A stretch of DNA of 59,918 nt from Chloroflexota bacterium (GCA_021324795.1 JAJPIK010000037.1:1-59918), one strand, 5' to 3'. Positions 8,437-18,222 are shown, counted from the stretch's first letter. Program-made: numbers and translations. Notes: generated by a model from the letters alone, not told the origin.

Positions 8437-9417
8437 ATGGCCGAAACGGTTTCCGAAACGCTCGCCAGTGAAGCCATGTTCTCCCGACGATCGGCCAAGC
8501 CGCGCAGCCTCTGGGTCGACGCCGTCCGGACGTTTCGCCAGAATCGGGTGGGAATGGCTGGCTTTGTGATCGCGGTCCTAGTCATTCTCATCGCGATCTT
8601 CGCGCCCTTGATCGCACCTTATGGCTACACTGCGCAAGATTGGCAGCACATTGGCCAGCCGCCCAGCCTCCAGCACATCATGGGGACCGACGCTCTCGGC
8701 CGTGATCTCTTCAGTCGGGTGCTGATGGGAATCCGCACCGCAGTCATGGTCGCCGTGTTGGTCACCTTCAGCACGGCCGCGATTGGGACGTTGGTCGGTG
8801 CTTCTGCCGCGCTGGCCGGCGGTTGGCTCGACGCCATGGTCGTCTGGTTGATGGACACCTTGCTGGCGTTTCCGTCGCTCTGGCTCGCCGCCTTCATCAG
8901 CGTCGTTGCCCGGCCGACCACCGCGCGTCTCGCGGCCTCGATCTACAAATCGACCGGCTGGGCGGCGATGCAGGATCCGGTCGTCTTCGATTACCTCGTC
9001 GTCTTCGGCAGCCTCTCGCTCGTCTGGTGGGCGGGCCTCGGTCGGTTGGTACGCGGCCAGGTCTTATCGCTCCGCGAAAAAGAGTTTATCGAAGCCCAGA
9101 AGGCGATCGGCGCGTCCGGTTGGTGGATCACGACCCGCCACCTGGTGCCCAACGTGCTCGGCGAGGTCATCGTCCAGATGTCCAACGGCTTTGGCGGCGC
9201 GATGCTCGCCGAATCGTCGCTGAGCTTCCTGGGCATTGGCATCCGGCCCCCCGGCGCTAGTCTCGGCGCGATGATTTTTGATGGGATGGCGACCTGGCGC
9301 TCGCAGCCGTATCTGGTCGCGATGCCCGGCCTTACCCTCGCCCTGATCGTCGCCGCCTTCGTCTTCATGGGCGACGGCCTCAACGACGCCCTCAATCCCC
9401 GGATTCGTGAGCGATAG
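8437..9417 (+). CDS. ABC importer permease, DppC/OppC family
   Basis: Second permease of the importer, 326 aa. A short cytoplasmic N terminus is followed by a membrane helix near residues 40-60 and the DppC hallmark HIMGTDALGRDLFSRVLMGIRTA. The BPD_transp_1 region follows, with EAA loop KEFIEAQKAIGASGWWITTRHLVPN. An AAAGGGA ribosome-binding site precedes the ATG 21 nt after the previous stop. There is an unusually long loop (about residues 160-185, KSTGWAAMQDPVVFDY) between the middle helices. Confidence 0.9.
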   Translation: MAETVSETLASEAMFSRRSAKPRSLWVDAVRTFRQNRVGMAGFVIAVLVILIAIFAPLIAPYGYTAQDWQHIGQPPSLQHIMGTDALGRDLFSRVLMGIRTAVMVAVLVTFSTAAIGTLVGASAALAGGWLDAMVVWLMDTLLAFPSLWLAAFISVVARPTTARLAASIYKSTGWAAMQDPVVFDYLVVFGSLSLVWWAGLGRLVRGQVLSLREKEFIEAQKAIGASGWWITTRHLVPNVLGEVIVQMSNGFGGAMLAESSLSFLGIGIRPPGASLGAMIFDGMATWRSQPYLVAMPGLTLALIVAAFVFMGDGLNDALNPRIRER

Positions 9418-9421
9418 TCAC

Positions 9422-10420
9422 ATGGCAGTACCGACAACTGGTTCAACCGAACCCGTGCTGTCCGTTCGCGGACTGAAAACTCACTTTTACACCCACGACG
9501 GCGTCGTCAGCGCGGTCGATGGCTTATCTTTCAAGGTTGGTGGTAAAGAGATCGTCGGCTTGGTCGGCGAATCCGGTTGCGGCAAGTCGACCGTCGCCCT
9601 TTCGATCATGCGCCTGATCCCGAAACCTGGACGGATTGCCGCGGGCGAGATTATCGTCGACGGTCAGGATCTGGTTCCCCTGAGCAACCAGCAGATGCGC
9701 CGATTGCGCGGCTCGAAAGTCGCGATGGTCTTTCAAGATGCCTTGACCGCGCTGGACCCGACGATGAAGGTCGGCAAGCAGATCATGGAGCCGTTGCAGA
9801 TTCATCTTGGCCTATCAGCGCGCGCCGCCCGCGAGCGTGCGGCCGAGCTTTTCGCTCAGGTCGGCATCTCATCACCGGTCGCCCGCCTTGAGCAGTATCC
9901 GCATCAATTTTCCGGTGGCATGCGCCAACGGGTGATGATCGCTATCGCTTTGTCGTGCAACCCCAAGCTGCTCTTAGCCGACGAGCCGACCACTGCGCTG
10001 GACGTCAGCGTCCAACGTCAGATCCTCGATCTGATGCTGCGGCTGCGCGAGGAGACCGGGGCGGGCATCGTCCTGATCACCCACGACGTAGATGTCGTCG
10101 CGCAGGTCTGCGATCGAGTCGTCGTGATGTACGCCGGCAAGGTCATGGAAACCGGCCCAACCGAGCGGATATTCCGGGAGCCACGGCACCCTTACACTAT
10201 TGGTTTGCTCGACTCGACTCTCGGTCTTGGGCGAGAGCACGGTAAGCGCCTCCGCGCAATCCCCGGACTTCCCCCTGACTTGATCAACTTGCCGCCTGGC
10301 TGTCCATTTTGGCCGCGCTGCTCATGGCGGACCGAGCAATGTCAGCAGGCAATGCCCAGTCTCGAAGTCGTCGCTCCCCACCATCAGGTTGCTTGCTGGC
10401 ATCAAGGAATGGCCGGATGA
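9422..10420 (+). CDS. ABC importer ATPase, DppD/OppD family
   Basis: Nucleotide-binding subunit with Walker [10 protein letters not shown], signature [12 protein letters not shown], Walker [13 protein letters not shown] and the switch His in LITHDVDVV. The C-terminal extension contains the oligopeptide-transporter motif [15 protein letters not shown], a Cys pattern found in DppD/OppD that can hold an Fe-S cluster. The ATG at 9422 lies just past the permease stop. An in-frame GTG at 9407 would overlap that gene by 11 nt and cannot be excluded, because neither has a strong ribosome-binding site. Confidence 0.9.
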   Translation: MAVPTTGSTEPVLSVRGLKTHFYTHDGVVSAVDGLSFKVGGKEIVGLVGESGCGKSTVALSIMRLIPKPGRIAAGEIIVDGQDLVPLSNQQMRRLRGSKVAMVFQDALTALDPTMKVGKQIMEPLQIHLGLSARAARERAAELFAQVGISSPVARLEQYPHQFSGGMRQRVMIAIALSCNPKLLLADEPTTALDVSVQRQILDLMLRLREETGAGIVLITHDVDVVAQVCDRVVVMYAGKVMETGPTERIFREPRHPYTIGLLDSTLGLGREHGKRLRAIPGLPPDLINLPPGCPFWPRCSWRTEQCQQAMPSLEVVAPHHQVACWHQGMAG

Positions 10421-11448
10421 ATCAAACGATGACAAGCTCCGAGAATCCGGTGTCGACCGATGTTCTGCTCAGCGTGCGTGATCTCCGCATGCACTTTCCG
10501 GGGCCGCGGAAAGGATTCTGGCCTGGGTCGGGACGCTACCTCGTCAAAGCAGTGAACGGCGTGAGCTTTGACATTCGCAAGGGAGAAACGCTCGGGTTGG
10601 TCGGGGAATCCGGCTGCGGCAAGTCAACTGTCGCACGGAGCGTTCTCCAGCTTTACCGCCCGACCGGGGGTGAAGTCTATTTCGAGGGCCGCGACCTGTG
10701 CCGGCTCAGCTCAACCGAGCTACGCGACGTACGCCGTCGGGCTCAGATCATCTTTCAGGATCCCTACGCCTCGCTCGACCCGCGGGCGACGATTGGCTTC
10801 ACCATCGGCGAGCCGCTGATACTGAGCGGTATCAAAGATACCCGTGAGCGGCGCGAGCGCGTCCAGCGCTTGCTCAAGCTCGTCGGGCTCGATCCAAGCT
10901 TTGAAAACCGCTACCCCCACGAGTTCAGTGGCGGCCAGCGCCAGCGGGTCGGCATCGCCCGCGCCCTGGCGACCGAGCCCACCTTCATCGTCGCCGACGA
11001 ACCGATCTCGGCCCTTGACGTCTCGATCCAAGCCCAGGTCATCAACCTGCTCGTGGATCTACGGGATCGCTTAGGTCTGACCATGCTTTTCATCTCCCAC
11101 GATCTACGGGTCGTACGTCACATGAGTCACCAGATCGCGGTGATGTACCTCGGACAGATCGTCGAGATCGCCGCTACCGAAGATCTCTTCGAGGCGCCTT
11201 CCCATCCTTACACCCAAGCACTACTCTTAGCGGTACCCCGCGCTCGGTGGGAGACGACCGGGACCCAGCCAATCGAGCTCGAAGGCGAGGTACCGAGCCC
11301 AATCAATCCGCCTCCCGGTTGCCCTTTTGCACCGCGTTGTCCGCTTGCCTCCGACGTCTGCCGCGAGGTCAATCCGCCCTTGGAAACTGTCGCCGCTAAT
11401 CACCGCGTCGCCTGCCATCACTGGCGGCAAGCGGCCGTCCGTGCGTAG
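10417..11448 (+). CDS. ABC importer ATPase, DppF/OppF family
   Basis: Partner ATPase of the importer, 343 aa. Walker A is GESGCGKST, the signature [12 protein letters not shown], Walker [13 protein letters not shown], the H-loop FISHDLRVV. The C-terminal Cys motif is [15 protein letters not shown]. The ATG at 10417 overlaps the TGA of the DppD gene (ATGA), so translation is coupled; the frame extends upstream to 10309 but that part lies inside dppD. An early insert between beta strands ([17 protein letters not shown]) is common in DppF proteins. Confidence 0.9.
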   Translation: MNQTMTSSENPVSTDVLLSVRDLRMHFPGPRKGFWPGSGRYLVKAVNGVSFDIRKGETLGLVGESGCGKSTVARSVLQLYRPTGGEVYFEGRDLCRLSSTELRDVRRRAQIIFQDPYASLDPRATIGFTIGEPLILSGIKDTRERRERVQRLLKLVGLDPSFENRYPHEFSGGQRQRVGIARALATEPTFIVADEPISALDVSIQAQVINLLVDLRDRLGLTMLFISHDLRVVRHMSHQIAVMYLGQIVEIAATEDLFEAPSHPYTQALLLAVPRARWETTGTQPIELEGEVPSPINPPPGCPFAPRCPLASDVCREVNPPLETVAANHRVACHHWRQAAVRA

Positions 11449-11463
11449 AGGAAGGAACTTTAA

Positions 11464-11650
11464 TTAGAGGAACTTCAAAAAAATATGGGTTCCCACGCCA
11501 ACTATCTCACCGTGTTGATTCGTGCAGGTGACCTCAGCCTAGACCTTTGCCTCCACTTCGTCCTTGCGAGCGACGTGGTAGCTCACCGTTACCGTGTCGC
11601 CTAACCGCACGCCCCGGGTAAATCGAATGTGATCGTATCCGTTGGTGAAG
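11464..11650 (-). pseudogene. relic of a MaoC-like acyl dehydratase
   Basis: Minus-strand translation from about 11643 to 11464 gives TNGYDHIRFTRGVRLGDTV, then SYHVARKDEVEAKV, a TAG stop (11541-11539), then AEVTCTNQHGEIVGVGTHI and a natural TAA. This matches the C-terminal strands of the MaoC/FldI hot-dog fold (GYDRVRF...GDTV...AEV.V.NQ.GE.VAV.TH). The N-terminal catalytic Asp/His region is not recognisable upstream, where further stops occur. It is a remnant. Confidence 0.7.
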
Positions 11651-11783
11651 GCCGCTTACCCATGGCCGCGATCATGGCTGAATTCGACAAGCTACCTCAG
11701 CCCATCCTCCATTGCTTTGAGTTCGCTGGTGATGGAGACGCCGAGGGACGAATCCGCCGAAGCCTGGCAGTTCTACGGGCGCT

Positions 11784-12233
11784 CTAAGATCTCGTCGATG
11801 GCCAGGCATAACTTGATGTCGGCATAATCCGGATGACTGGTTGGTGCTCGATCGCCATCTGCTGATATTGCGGATATTTAGCCCGGAGCAGAGCAATCGC
11901 TCGCGCATGTGGCTCAGAAGCCACCGCCAGCAAGTCGGCGACACCGTGGATCATCAGATAGCTCAGTTTACTCCAATCCTCCGAATAGTCATCGACCAAT
12001 AGAGCGACGTCAGGATGGCTCAGCAGGTTCCTCACTCGGCTCAACTCGCCAGGACGAACGCGTTTCGGCTTCTCGTCCAGTGCCGAATAAATCGCGACAC
12101 CGTCCACCGCGAAACAGATTGGAACGATCTGCGGTCGTCCGCGCGGATTAACCGTCGCCAGTCGCGCGACCCGGTAGCTCGCGAGCTTCCGCCATTGCTC
12201 ATCCGAAAGCGCTGGCTTTGGTGAGGTGCTCAT
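11784..12233 (-). CDS. pyridoxamine 5'-phosphate oxidase-fold protein, probably F420- or FMN-dependent
   Basis: A 149-residue split-barrel flavoprotein. The family signature is visible as VARLATVNPRGRPQIVPICF near residues 20-40, followed by DGVAIYSALDEKPK and a DVALLVDDYSEDWSKLSYLMIHG strand pair, all typical of the PPOX class that binds F420 or FMN. The ATG at 12233 overlaps the TGA of folC (ATGA), so the two genes are coupled. This placement next to a glutamate ligase-fold enzyme fits, but does not prove, a link to F420. The last 15 residues diverge from the usual family ending, and the MaoC relic begins about 130 nt downstream. Confidence 0.75.
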   Translation of the reverse strand: MSTSPKPALSDEQWRKLASYRVARLATVNPRGRPQIVPICFAVDGVAIYSALDEKPKRVRPGELSRVRNLLSHPDVALLVDDYSEDWSKLSYLMIHGVADLLAVASEPHARAIALLRAKYPQYQQMAIEHQPVIRIMPTSSYAWPSTRS

Positions 12234-13615
12234 CTTCGAAGAAGTGGAGCCCGCACTGCTCCCACGAGATACAGCGAGCCGGTGACGCAAACGAGGTCAT
12301 CCGGCTCGGACTCGTCGATCGCCCGCTCGACCGCGGCTAGAGGATTCGGCTCGACGAGCCACGGCAAGGTTGGCGAGAGACGCCTGCAAACGGCCGCGAT
12401 TTCATTTGGGTCAACAGCCTGACCGCGTCCAAAATCTGTGCTTGCCTCGAAGGTCGTCAGGATCGCGCGCTGTAACCGTCCTAAGATCGGGCTGATCGTA
12501 GCTTCGAGGTGGTGACCCTGCTTGAAGGCGAGAACTCCGATTACCCTTCGCCCAGGATAGAGCGTTGTAAGGGCATTGACAAGAGCCGCCATCTTATCGG
12601 GATTGTGAGCGCCGTCGAGGACAACGAGCGGCCCGCGTCGGATAACTTCGAGCCGTCCGGGCACCCGAGCGGTCTTGAGCGCCGAGCGCAGCACCTCTTC
12701 CGACACCTGAATTCCGGCTGCCGCCAAAGCAGCAATGCTGGCAACGGCAACTGTCGCATTCTGAACCTGATGGCCACCGAGTAGCCTGAGCTCGAGGCCA
12801 GCACATTGACGATCTGGTAGCCACAGGTCGAATCGCGCACCTTCTGGTCCAAGTTCTTGGATGCGCGAATCGAAGTCACGGCCAATCAGCCACAACGGCG
12901 CCGAGACTTCCTGACAGCGGGCACGAACGATCTCGCGGACACTTGGTTGGGTCACTCCGCTGACGAATGGTATCCCCGGCTTGGCAATGCCGACCTTGTC
13001 TCGTGCGATCGCCTCCACCGTATCCCCAAGGATTTCGGTATGATCCAAGCCAACGTTGGTAAGCACGGCAGCTAATGGCTCGACAACGTTTGTCCCATCG
13101 TAGGTACCGCCAAGCCCGACTTCGATGACCGCGAGGTCGACCTTTTCCTCGCGAAAGTATTGAAAGGCAGCGGCAACGGTCAGCTCGTACCAGGTAGGAG
13201 ACACTGCCTCGGCAGCGGGCGCCAGATCAATCAAAATTCCCAACAAGCGCTCGGGCGCGATTTGCTTTCCGTCGACGACAAAACGCTCTTCGACTCTTTC
13301 CAGGTGGGGCTTGACATGCAGGCCAACGCGGTAACCGGCTGCTTGGAGAATGTGCGCAGCAATCGTCGCGGTCGAACCCTTGCCAGCCGTGCCACCCACG
13401 TGCAGAACCGGCAAGCCATGGTGGGGATTGCCAATCCTCCCGAGTAACCGCCGTATTGGCTCTAAGCTCGGGCGCTCGGTCAATCGACTTGGCTTACTCA
13501 AACGGTCCAGGAGTGTATCTGGCGAGGTCTCGGTCATCCCACCGGCGAGCTGCCCTCCATCCCATTCTGCCACGATCGCCTCTTGCCAGCCGTTTATTAC
13601 GTCGGACTCGGTCAT
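12230..13615 (-). CDS. folC: folylpolyglutamate/dihydrofolate synthase
   Basis: Mur-ligase-fold enzyme that adds glutamate to dihydropteroate or tetrahydrofolate. The ATP loop reads HVGGTAGKGST (family consensus GTNGKGS), followed by VGLHVKPHLERVEERF, VEVGLGGTYDGTNV and VVLDGAHNPDKM. It is about 460 aa from the ATG at 13615; the ATG at 13537 would give a more typical N terminus. The frame is open further upstream to 13927, but that part overlaps the divergent oxidase gene. A TATAAT box on the minus strand (13638-13643) sits just upstream of 13615. Confidence 0.85.
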   Translation of the reverse strand: MTESDVINGWQEAIVAEWDGGQLAGGMTETSPDTLLDRLSKPSRLTERPSLEPIRRLLGRIGNPHHGLPVLHVGGTAGKGSTATIAAHILQAAGYRVGLHVKPHLERVEERFVVDGKQIAPERLLGILIDLAPAAEAVSPTWYELTVAAAFQYFREEKVDLAVIEVGLGGTYDGTNVVEPLAAVLTNVGLDHTEILGDTVEAIARDKVGIAKPGIPFVSGVTQPSVREIVRARCQEVSAPLWLIGRDFDSRIQELGPEGARFDLWLPDRQCAGLELRLLGGHQVQNATVAVASIAALAAAGIQVSEEVLRSALKTARVPGRLEVIRRGPLVVLDGAHNPDKMAALVNALTTLYPGRRVIGVLAFKQGHHLEATISPILGRLQRAILTTFEASTDFGRGQAVDPNEIAAVCRRLSPTLPWLVEPNPLAAVERAIDESEPDDLVCVTGSLYLVGAVRAPLLRR

Positions 13616-13637
13616 ATCTTCTGGCCAGCGTGCCCGG

Positions 13638-13666
13638 ATTATACTGCCCCTTGGAGAAAGCGTCCA
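13638..13666 (-). promoter_or_regulatory. candidate folC promoter
   Basis: On the minus strand, TGGACG (13666-13661), a 17-nt spacer and TATAAT (13643-13638) would start transcription near 13631, just ahead of the ATG at 13615. This supports a folC start at or below 13615 rather than the longer open frame. Confidence 0.5.
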
Positions 13667-13811
13667 CACGGACGGGACAAGGGACAGACGTAGAAAGCCA
13701 CGCCCCAGTTCGTTTGACGGATCGACGTTGAAGCCGCTAAGCTGTTCCCAATGAATGGCTTGCCTGAGAGCAGGATCTAGCTCGTCGAGGAAGAGGAAGT
13801 TGCCCAACGAC

Positions 13812-14945
13812 ATGTTCGAAGCGCCGCATAGCGACGCCCGCTGTCTTGAGCCAGCGTCAATCGAGGAAGCAGTCGCGCTGCTTGCGCAAGAATGGCAGAA
13901 TAAGCGCGCGATACTCGTGGGCGACATACCTCCGAACGACCGACTGCTTGGCGAGTCTACTAGCCTTGTCTCATTACGTCACTTGAATCGAATTACCGAG
14001 ATCGATCGGGTCAATGCTCTGATCGTGGCGGAGGCTGGAGTGACAGTTGGTGAGCTTTGTGAGGCCACCGAGTCTCTCGGCTGGTGGTGCCCAGCCCTTC
14101 GCTGGCTTCCCGCGGATACCCGAGTTGGCGCCGCTGTCGCCGGCGGGCACGGCATGCGGACTCGCCACTACGGAGCAGTTCCTGATTATCTGCTCGGCAT
14201 GGCCTTCGTTGCACCATCCGTGGGACTCGTTCGCCACGGCGGTAAGGCGATCAAGAACGCCACCGGCTACAACCTCACTGCTATGGTCGCGGGCTCGCGG
14301 GGTGAGCTTGGTGTGATCCTTCAGGTGATCATCCGATTGGTTCCCAAGCCTACTGGTCGAAGGATTCAGCAACTCGAATTTGTTGATTCGAACCGTGCCT
14401 GGGACGCAGCGCGGACGCTCGCTGACGTCTCTCTCGGTGCCGAAGCGATCACCCTGGCTTCACCGTTGAATGCTGGTCCATCCTGTCTTCTCCTGGAAGT
14501 CGATGCATATTCTGCCGAATCGAGCCAGAAAATAATGACCGCGTTGAGCAAACGAGCGGTCGACTTAGGCGGATCTACTCTGGATCAGTTCCCCTGGTCA
14601 CGCACCGCTGCCAAGTCGGTTATGGTAAGCCGAGGAGGTGTCGACCCGGCTGAGCTCAAAGCCTCAGCACTACGCTGCCTCCGCGTAGGACACGAGCGAC
14701 AGCTTACCGGCTGGCTGCGTGGCGAAGCGACGACTGGCGCCCTGGAGTTGGCTGCGCTGTCTGGTCCTCGCAACACTGTACAAGATATCTTGTCCGAGTC
14801 GCAAGTCGTGTCGCGCGCACCCGTCTCGCCATTACGGGCCTCTCTGCGCGCTGCCTTCGACCCAGATTGTCTATTACGGACAGAGGAAGCGCCCTTACTC
14901 TTTCCCTCCTTCCCGGACAGGCCCTCGCCCTTTTTCAAAGGGTAA
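13812..14945 (+). CDS. FAD-binding oxidase subunit, GlcE-like
   Basis: FAD-linked oxidase of the PCMH/FAD_binding_4 fold, 377 aa, resembling glycolate oxidase subunit GlcE. Typical segments are VVAEAGVTVGEL-like (IVAEAGVTVGELCEA), a proline-rich LRWLPADTRVGAAVAGG and HGGKAIKNATGYNLTAMVAGSRGELGVI, which together contact FAD. The ATG at 13812 is preceded by AGGAAG; the longer frame from 13755 overlaps the folC upstream region. No GlcD or GlcF partner is present in the window, so the substrate is uncertain. Confidence 0.75.
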   Translation: MFEAPHSDARCLEPASIEEAVALLAQEWQNKRAILVGDIPPNDRLLGESTSLVSLRHLNRITEIDRVNALIVAEAGVTVGELCEATESLGWWCPALRWLPADTRVGAAVAGGHGMRTRHYGAVPDYLLGMAFVAPSVGLVRHGGKAIKNATGYNLTAMVAGSRGELGVILQVIIRLVPKPTGRRIQQLEFVDSNRAWDAARTLADVSLGAEAITLASPLNAGPSCLLLEVDAYSAESSQKIMTALSKRAVDLGGSTLDQFPWSRTAAKSVMVSRGGVDPAELKASALRCLRVGHERQLTGWLRGEATTGALELAALSGPRNTVQDILSESQVVSRAPVSPLRASLRAAFDPDCLLRTEEAPLLFPSFPDRPSPFFKG

Positions 14946-15026
14946 GAGAATCGGTAGCATGTCTTCCAGCTCCGTGCTCAGCGAGGTTACTTCGGCGAGT
15001 CCAACCGACTTCCAATGCTCTTTGCC

Positions 15027-15054
15027 TTGACTTCGCCCTGGTACGGAATAGAAT
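15027..15054 (+). promoter_or_regulatory. dcw operon promoter
   Basis: TTGACT (15027-15032), a 16-nt spacer and TAGAAT (15049-15054) lie directly upstream of the rsmH ribosome-binding site (AAGGAG, 15065-15070). No mraZ gene precedes it, and the 131-nt gap after the oxidase gene carries no other feature. All following dcw genes are close or overlapping. Confidence 0.65.
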
Positions 15055-15076
15055 TTGGAAAGAGAAGGAGTCAGGC

Positions 15077-16027
15077 GTGCCATCCTCTGTACACGTTCCG
15101 GTGCTGTTGCAGGAAACCCTCGACATCCTTCAACCAAGGTCGGGCGGCAGTTACGTTGATGGAACGCTCGGAGGAGGAGGACATGCCGAGGCGATCCTGG
15201 AGCGTTCTTCACCGGAGGGACGTCTTTTAGGTTTCGATTTGGATCCGGAGGCGATCGAGCGCGTCCGGGAGCGTTTGAAGCGTTTTGGTGACCGCTTTGT
15301 CGAAGTCCACGCTAGCTTTGCTGAGATCGAGCGCTGGGTACGTTGGTACGGCTTCGCTCCGGCCGACGGCATCTTGCTCGACCTTGGGTTATCGTCAGAC
15401 CAGTTAGCTAACCTGGAGCGTGGCTTCGGGTTTCAAGCGTCCGCCCCTCTCGATATGCGGTTCAATCCGCTTCAGTCCATGCCCAGCGCTCGGGAGCTCG
15501 TGAATCGTCTCGAGCTCGCCGAGTTGATTGACCTACTACGTCGTTATGGCGAGGAGCCACGTGCCAAGACGATCGCCCGGGCGATCGTCCGGCAGCGAGA
15601 GCACGCGCCAATCGAAACGACCGCTGAGCTGGCGGCTATTGTCGAACGATCTGTTGGCCACAAACGCGGCAAGACTCACCCAGCCACGCGCACATTCCAA
15701 GCATTACGCATCGCGGTGAACCAGGAACTGGCCGCGCTCGAGAGTGCATTGCCGCAGGCGATCGAGGTTCTAGCACCAGGCGGACGATTAGTGGTGATCT
15801 CGTTCCACTCCTTGGAAGATCGCATCGTCAAGCGGTTTTTCGTCGATCAGGCCGCAACCTGTGTCTGTCCTCCCGGTCTGCCGATCTGCGTTTGCGGACG
15901 CAAGCCCCGGGTGAAAATCTTGACCAAACACGGGGTTAGAGCCAGCCCGGAGGAAATCGCTCGCAATCCCCGCAGCCGAAGTGCGATTCTGCGAGCCGTG
16001 GAAAAACTACCAGAACATGAGAACTGA
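15077..16027 (+). CDS. rsmH: 16S rRNA m4C1402 methyltransferase
   Basis: SAM-dependent RsmH (MraW), 316 aa, the first gene of the dcw operon. The N terminus shows HVPVLLQET and the SAM-binding YVDGTLGGGGHAEAIL, later GILLDLGLSSDQL, THPATRTFQALRIAVNQEL and VISFHSLEDRIVK, all family hallmarks. The GTG at 15077 has AAGGAG 6 nt upstream; the open frame back to 14867 overlaps the oxidase gene and lacks conservation. A Cys-rich stretch (CVCPPGLPICVCGRKP) near the end is normal for the family. Confidence 0.95.
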   Translation: MPSSVHVPVLLQETLDILQPRSGGSYVDGTLGGGGHAEAILERSSPEGRLLGFDLDPEAIERVRERLKRFGDRFVEVHASFAEIERWVRWYGFAPADGILLDLGLSSDQLANLERGFGFQASAPLDMRFNPLQSMPSARELVNRLELAELIDLLRRYGEEPRAKTIARAIVRQREHAPIETTAELAAIVERSVGHKRGKTHPATRTFQALRIAVNQELAALESALPQAIEVLAPGGRLVVISFHSLEDRIVKRFFVDQAATCVCPPGLPICVCGRKPRVKILTKHGVRASPEEIARNPRSRSAILRAVEKLPEHEN

Positions 16028-16454
16028 AGTCCCATTAACTGAACGATTGCTCGTTCGTCGCCGACTCGTATCGACGCTGCCCCGACGCGCATTGTTCGTA
16101 CTCGCCTTGCTTTTGATGGCATTAGTCAGCTTACTCTATTTAAGTCAGACCAGCGACGTCGCTACGACCGGCTACGACATCGCTGATCTCCAGGCGCAGC
16201 AGCAGCAGCTTCAAATGCAGAACGAGCAGTTGCAGCTCCAAATCGCTCAGCTCGAGTCCCTCGACCGCATCGACCAAGCTGCCTCGACTCGTCTCCACAT
16301 GGGACCGCCGGATCACGTCGTTTACGTGACCGCTCCTCCAGCGGTCATCCCGACCCCGGTCGCCTCGGATCAGAGCACCGCTAATGCTCGCTCGAGTACG
16401 CCGTTGGGTTGGCTTGGGCATGTGATCAATTCGTTGAGTCGACCGGGCCACTAG
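16017..16454 (+). CDS. ftsL: FtsL-like septum protein
   Basis: Short bitopic membrane protein, 145 aa, in the position of ftsL. A basic N terminus (RRRLVSTLPRR) precedes one membrane helix (about residues 25-45), then a coiled coil rich in Gln and Leu (residues 58-85) ending in a segment like LDRIDQAASTRLHMGPPDHVVYV, as in FtsL/DivIC. A Pro/Ser-rich tail follows. It overlaps rsmH by 11 nt. In the divisome FtsL joins FtsQ and FtsB to regulate FtsI/FtsW. The symbol rests on topology and context, since FtsL sequences vary. Confidence 0.75.
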   Translation: MRTEVPLTERLLVRRRLVSTLPRRALFVLALLLMALVSLLYLSQTSDVATTGYDIADLQAQQQQLQMQNEQLQLQIAQLESLDRIDQAASTRLHMGPPDHVVYVTAPPAVIPTPVASDQSTANARSSTPLGWLGHVINSLSRPGH

Positions 16455-16455
16455 C

Positions 16456-18222
16456 GTGCTTTCGACGATCAATCGTTCGACGGACGAAAGGGAAACGATC
16501 GAGCTAGAGATCCGGCGTTGGCGGGTCTACACAGTCGGCTTGGTGATTGCCGCTTGCATCCTTGTTCTCATCGCCCGATTGGTCTACCTGCAGGTGATCG
16601 AGCATGCGCACTTTGGCACAATGGCCACGGCCGAGCACTGGCGCCAATCGACGATTCCTCCCCGACGTGGGGAAATCCTCGACACGTCTGGGAACGACCT
16701 GGCGAGCAGCGTAACTTACGAGTCGCTGTACGCGAGCACGACCGAGATTTCCGATCCGGCCCACGTGGCCGCCATTCTCGCACCGGTCATTGGCAGCTCT
16801 GCCGCTGACATTCAAGCGCGCCTGGCGCAGAAGCGCGCTGCTCCCACCTTGATCAAAGCGTGGCTTCCTGACGACGTCGCGACCGCGGTAGACAAACTTA
16901 ACCTTAACGGCCTGTTTCTTCAACCAGAGCCCAAGCGCGCTTATCCACAAGGAAACCTTGCCGCTCAGGTGCTTGGGGTCGTTGGCGTTGACAACAACGG
17001 ACTGAGTGGTCTCGAGCTTGAATATAACTCCGACCTGGCCGGCAAGCCTGGCAAGCTCGTTGCAGAACGCGATACTGCCGGTGATGCCCTCGCGCTCGGA
17101 CCACACCAATATACAGCCCCGATCAACGGATCGACGCTTACCCTGACGATCGACCGCTACGTCCAATGGGTCGCCGAGCGCGAACTCACCGCAGCGATCG
17201 ACAAACATCACGCGAAAGGTGGCAGCGTCGTCGTGCTGGATCCGAAAACTGGCGCCGTCCTCGCGATCGCCGGACGACCGACTTTTCAAAACGACGCTCC
17301 AGATCTGTACTCTCAGAAAAATGTCGACATGTACGGGATTCCGGCCGTGTCCAGTGCATACGAGCCGGGATCGGTTTTTAAGATCATCACTATGGCCGCC
17401 GCCCTTGACACGGGCACGGTTACACCGGACACCTCGTTCTTCAATCCCGGGTACTTCGATTATTATGGTGGCACGATTCACAATGCCTTCTGGCGATCTC
17501 CGGGCCCGGAGACGATGACCCAAACCTTGATCTACTCGTCAAACATTGGCGCGGCCTGGGCAGCCACCCACCTCGGCGCGGTGAAGTTTTACGATTACGC
17601 CCAGCGATTCGGCATTGGCCGCCCCACCGACATCGACTTACCGGGTGAATCGGACGGCCTACTACGCTTACCAACCGCCAACGATTGGCACCCTTTCGAC
17701 CTCGCGACGAATTCCTTTGGTCAAGGGTTATCAGTGACGCCAATCCAAATGGCCGCTGCGGTCGCCGCGGTCGCGAATGGTGGCACCCTAATGAAGCCTT
17801 ACGTGGTCAAGCGCATCGACGGTCCACAGGGTACGCGCCTCTTCTATCCAACGGTCGAAGATCAGGTCATCCAGCCTCGCACCGCGGCGATGCTGACCAA
17901 CATGCTCGTCCAGGTCGTTGACGACAACACGTTGGGCGAGTCACGATTGGCCCGCGTGCCCGGTTACGTTGTCGCCGGGAAGACCGGCACCGCTCAAGTC
18001 CCAATTTCGGGTGGTTACAGCAACTCCCAAACAATTGCCTCCTTCGTCGGCTACGCGCCGGCCGACAATCCCCGCTTTGTGATTCTCGTTCGGATCGACG
18101 AGCCTCAAGATTCGCCATGGGGCGAAACGGTTGCCGCCCCGGTCTTTAGCGCAATTGCTCGACAGTTGATAAATTACTATCAGATACCGCCGACGCGTGA
18201 CGTGAAGGAAAATGGTACGTAA
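16456..18222 (+). CDS. ftsI: peptidoglycan transpeptidase, penicillin-binding protein 2/FtsI class
   Basis: Class B penicillin-binding protein, 588 aa. An N-terminal membrane helix (about residues 24-47) precedes the dimerisation domain with IPPRRGEILDTSGNDLA. The transpeptidase domain has the SxxK motif SVFK with S306, the SxN motif S361-S362-N363 and KTGT near K509. It cross-links septal peptidoglycan with FtsW. There is no C-terminal PASTA repeat. The GTG start lies 2 nt after ftsL. Confidence 0.95.
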   Translation: MLSTINRSTDERETIELEIRRWRVYTVGLVIAACILVLIARLVYLQVIEHAHFGTMATAEHWRQSTIPPRRGEILDTSGNDLASSVTYESLYASTTEISDPAHVAAILAPVIGSSAADIQARLAQKRAAPTLIKAWLPDDVATAVDKLNLNGLFLQPEPKRAYPQGNLAAQVLGVVGVDNNGLSGLELEYNSDLAGKPGKLVAERDTAGDALALGPHQYTAPINGSTLTLTIDRYVQWVAERELTAAIDKHHAKGGSVVVLDPKTGAVLAIAGRPTFQNDAPDLYSQKNVDMYGIPAVSSAYEPGSVFKIITMAAALDTGTVTPDTSFFNPGYFDYYGGTIHNAFWRSPGPETMTQTLIYSSNIGAAWAATHLGAVKFYDYAQRFGIGRPTDIDLPGESDGLLRLPTANDWHPFDLATNSFGQGLSVTPIQMAAAVAAVANGGTLMKPYVVKRIDGPQGTRLFYPTVEDQVIQPRTAAMLTNMLVQVVDDNTLGESRLARVPGYVVAGKTGTAQVPISGGYSNSQTIASFVGYAPADNPRFVILVRIDEPQDSPWGETVAAPVFSAIARQLINYYQIPPTRDVKENGT

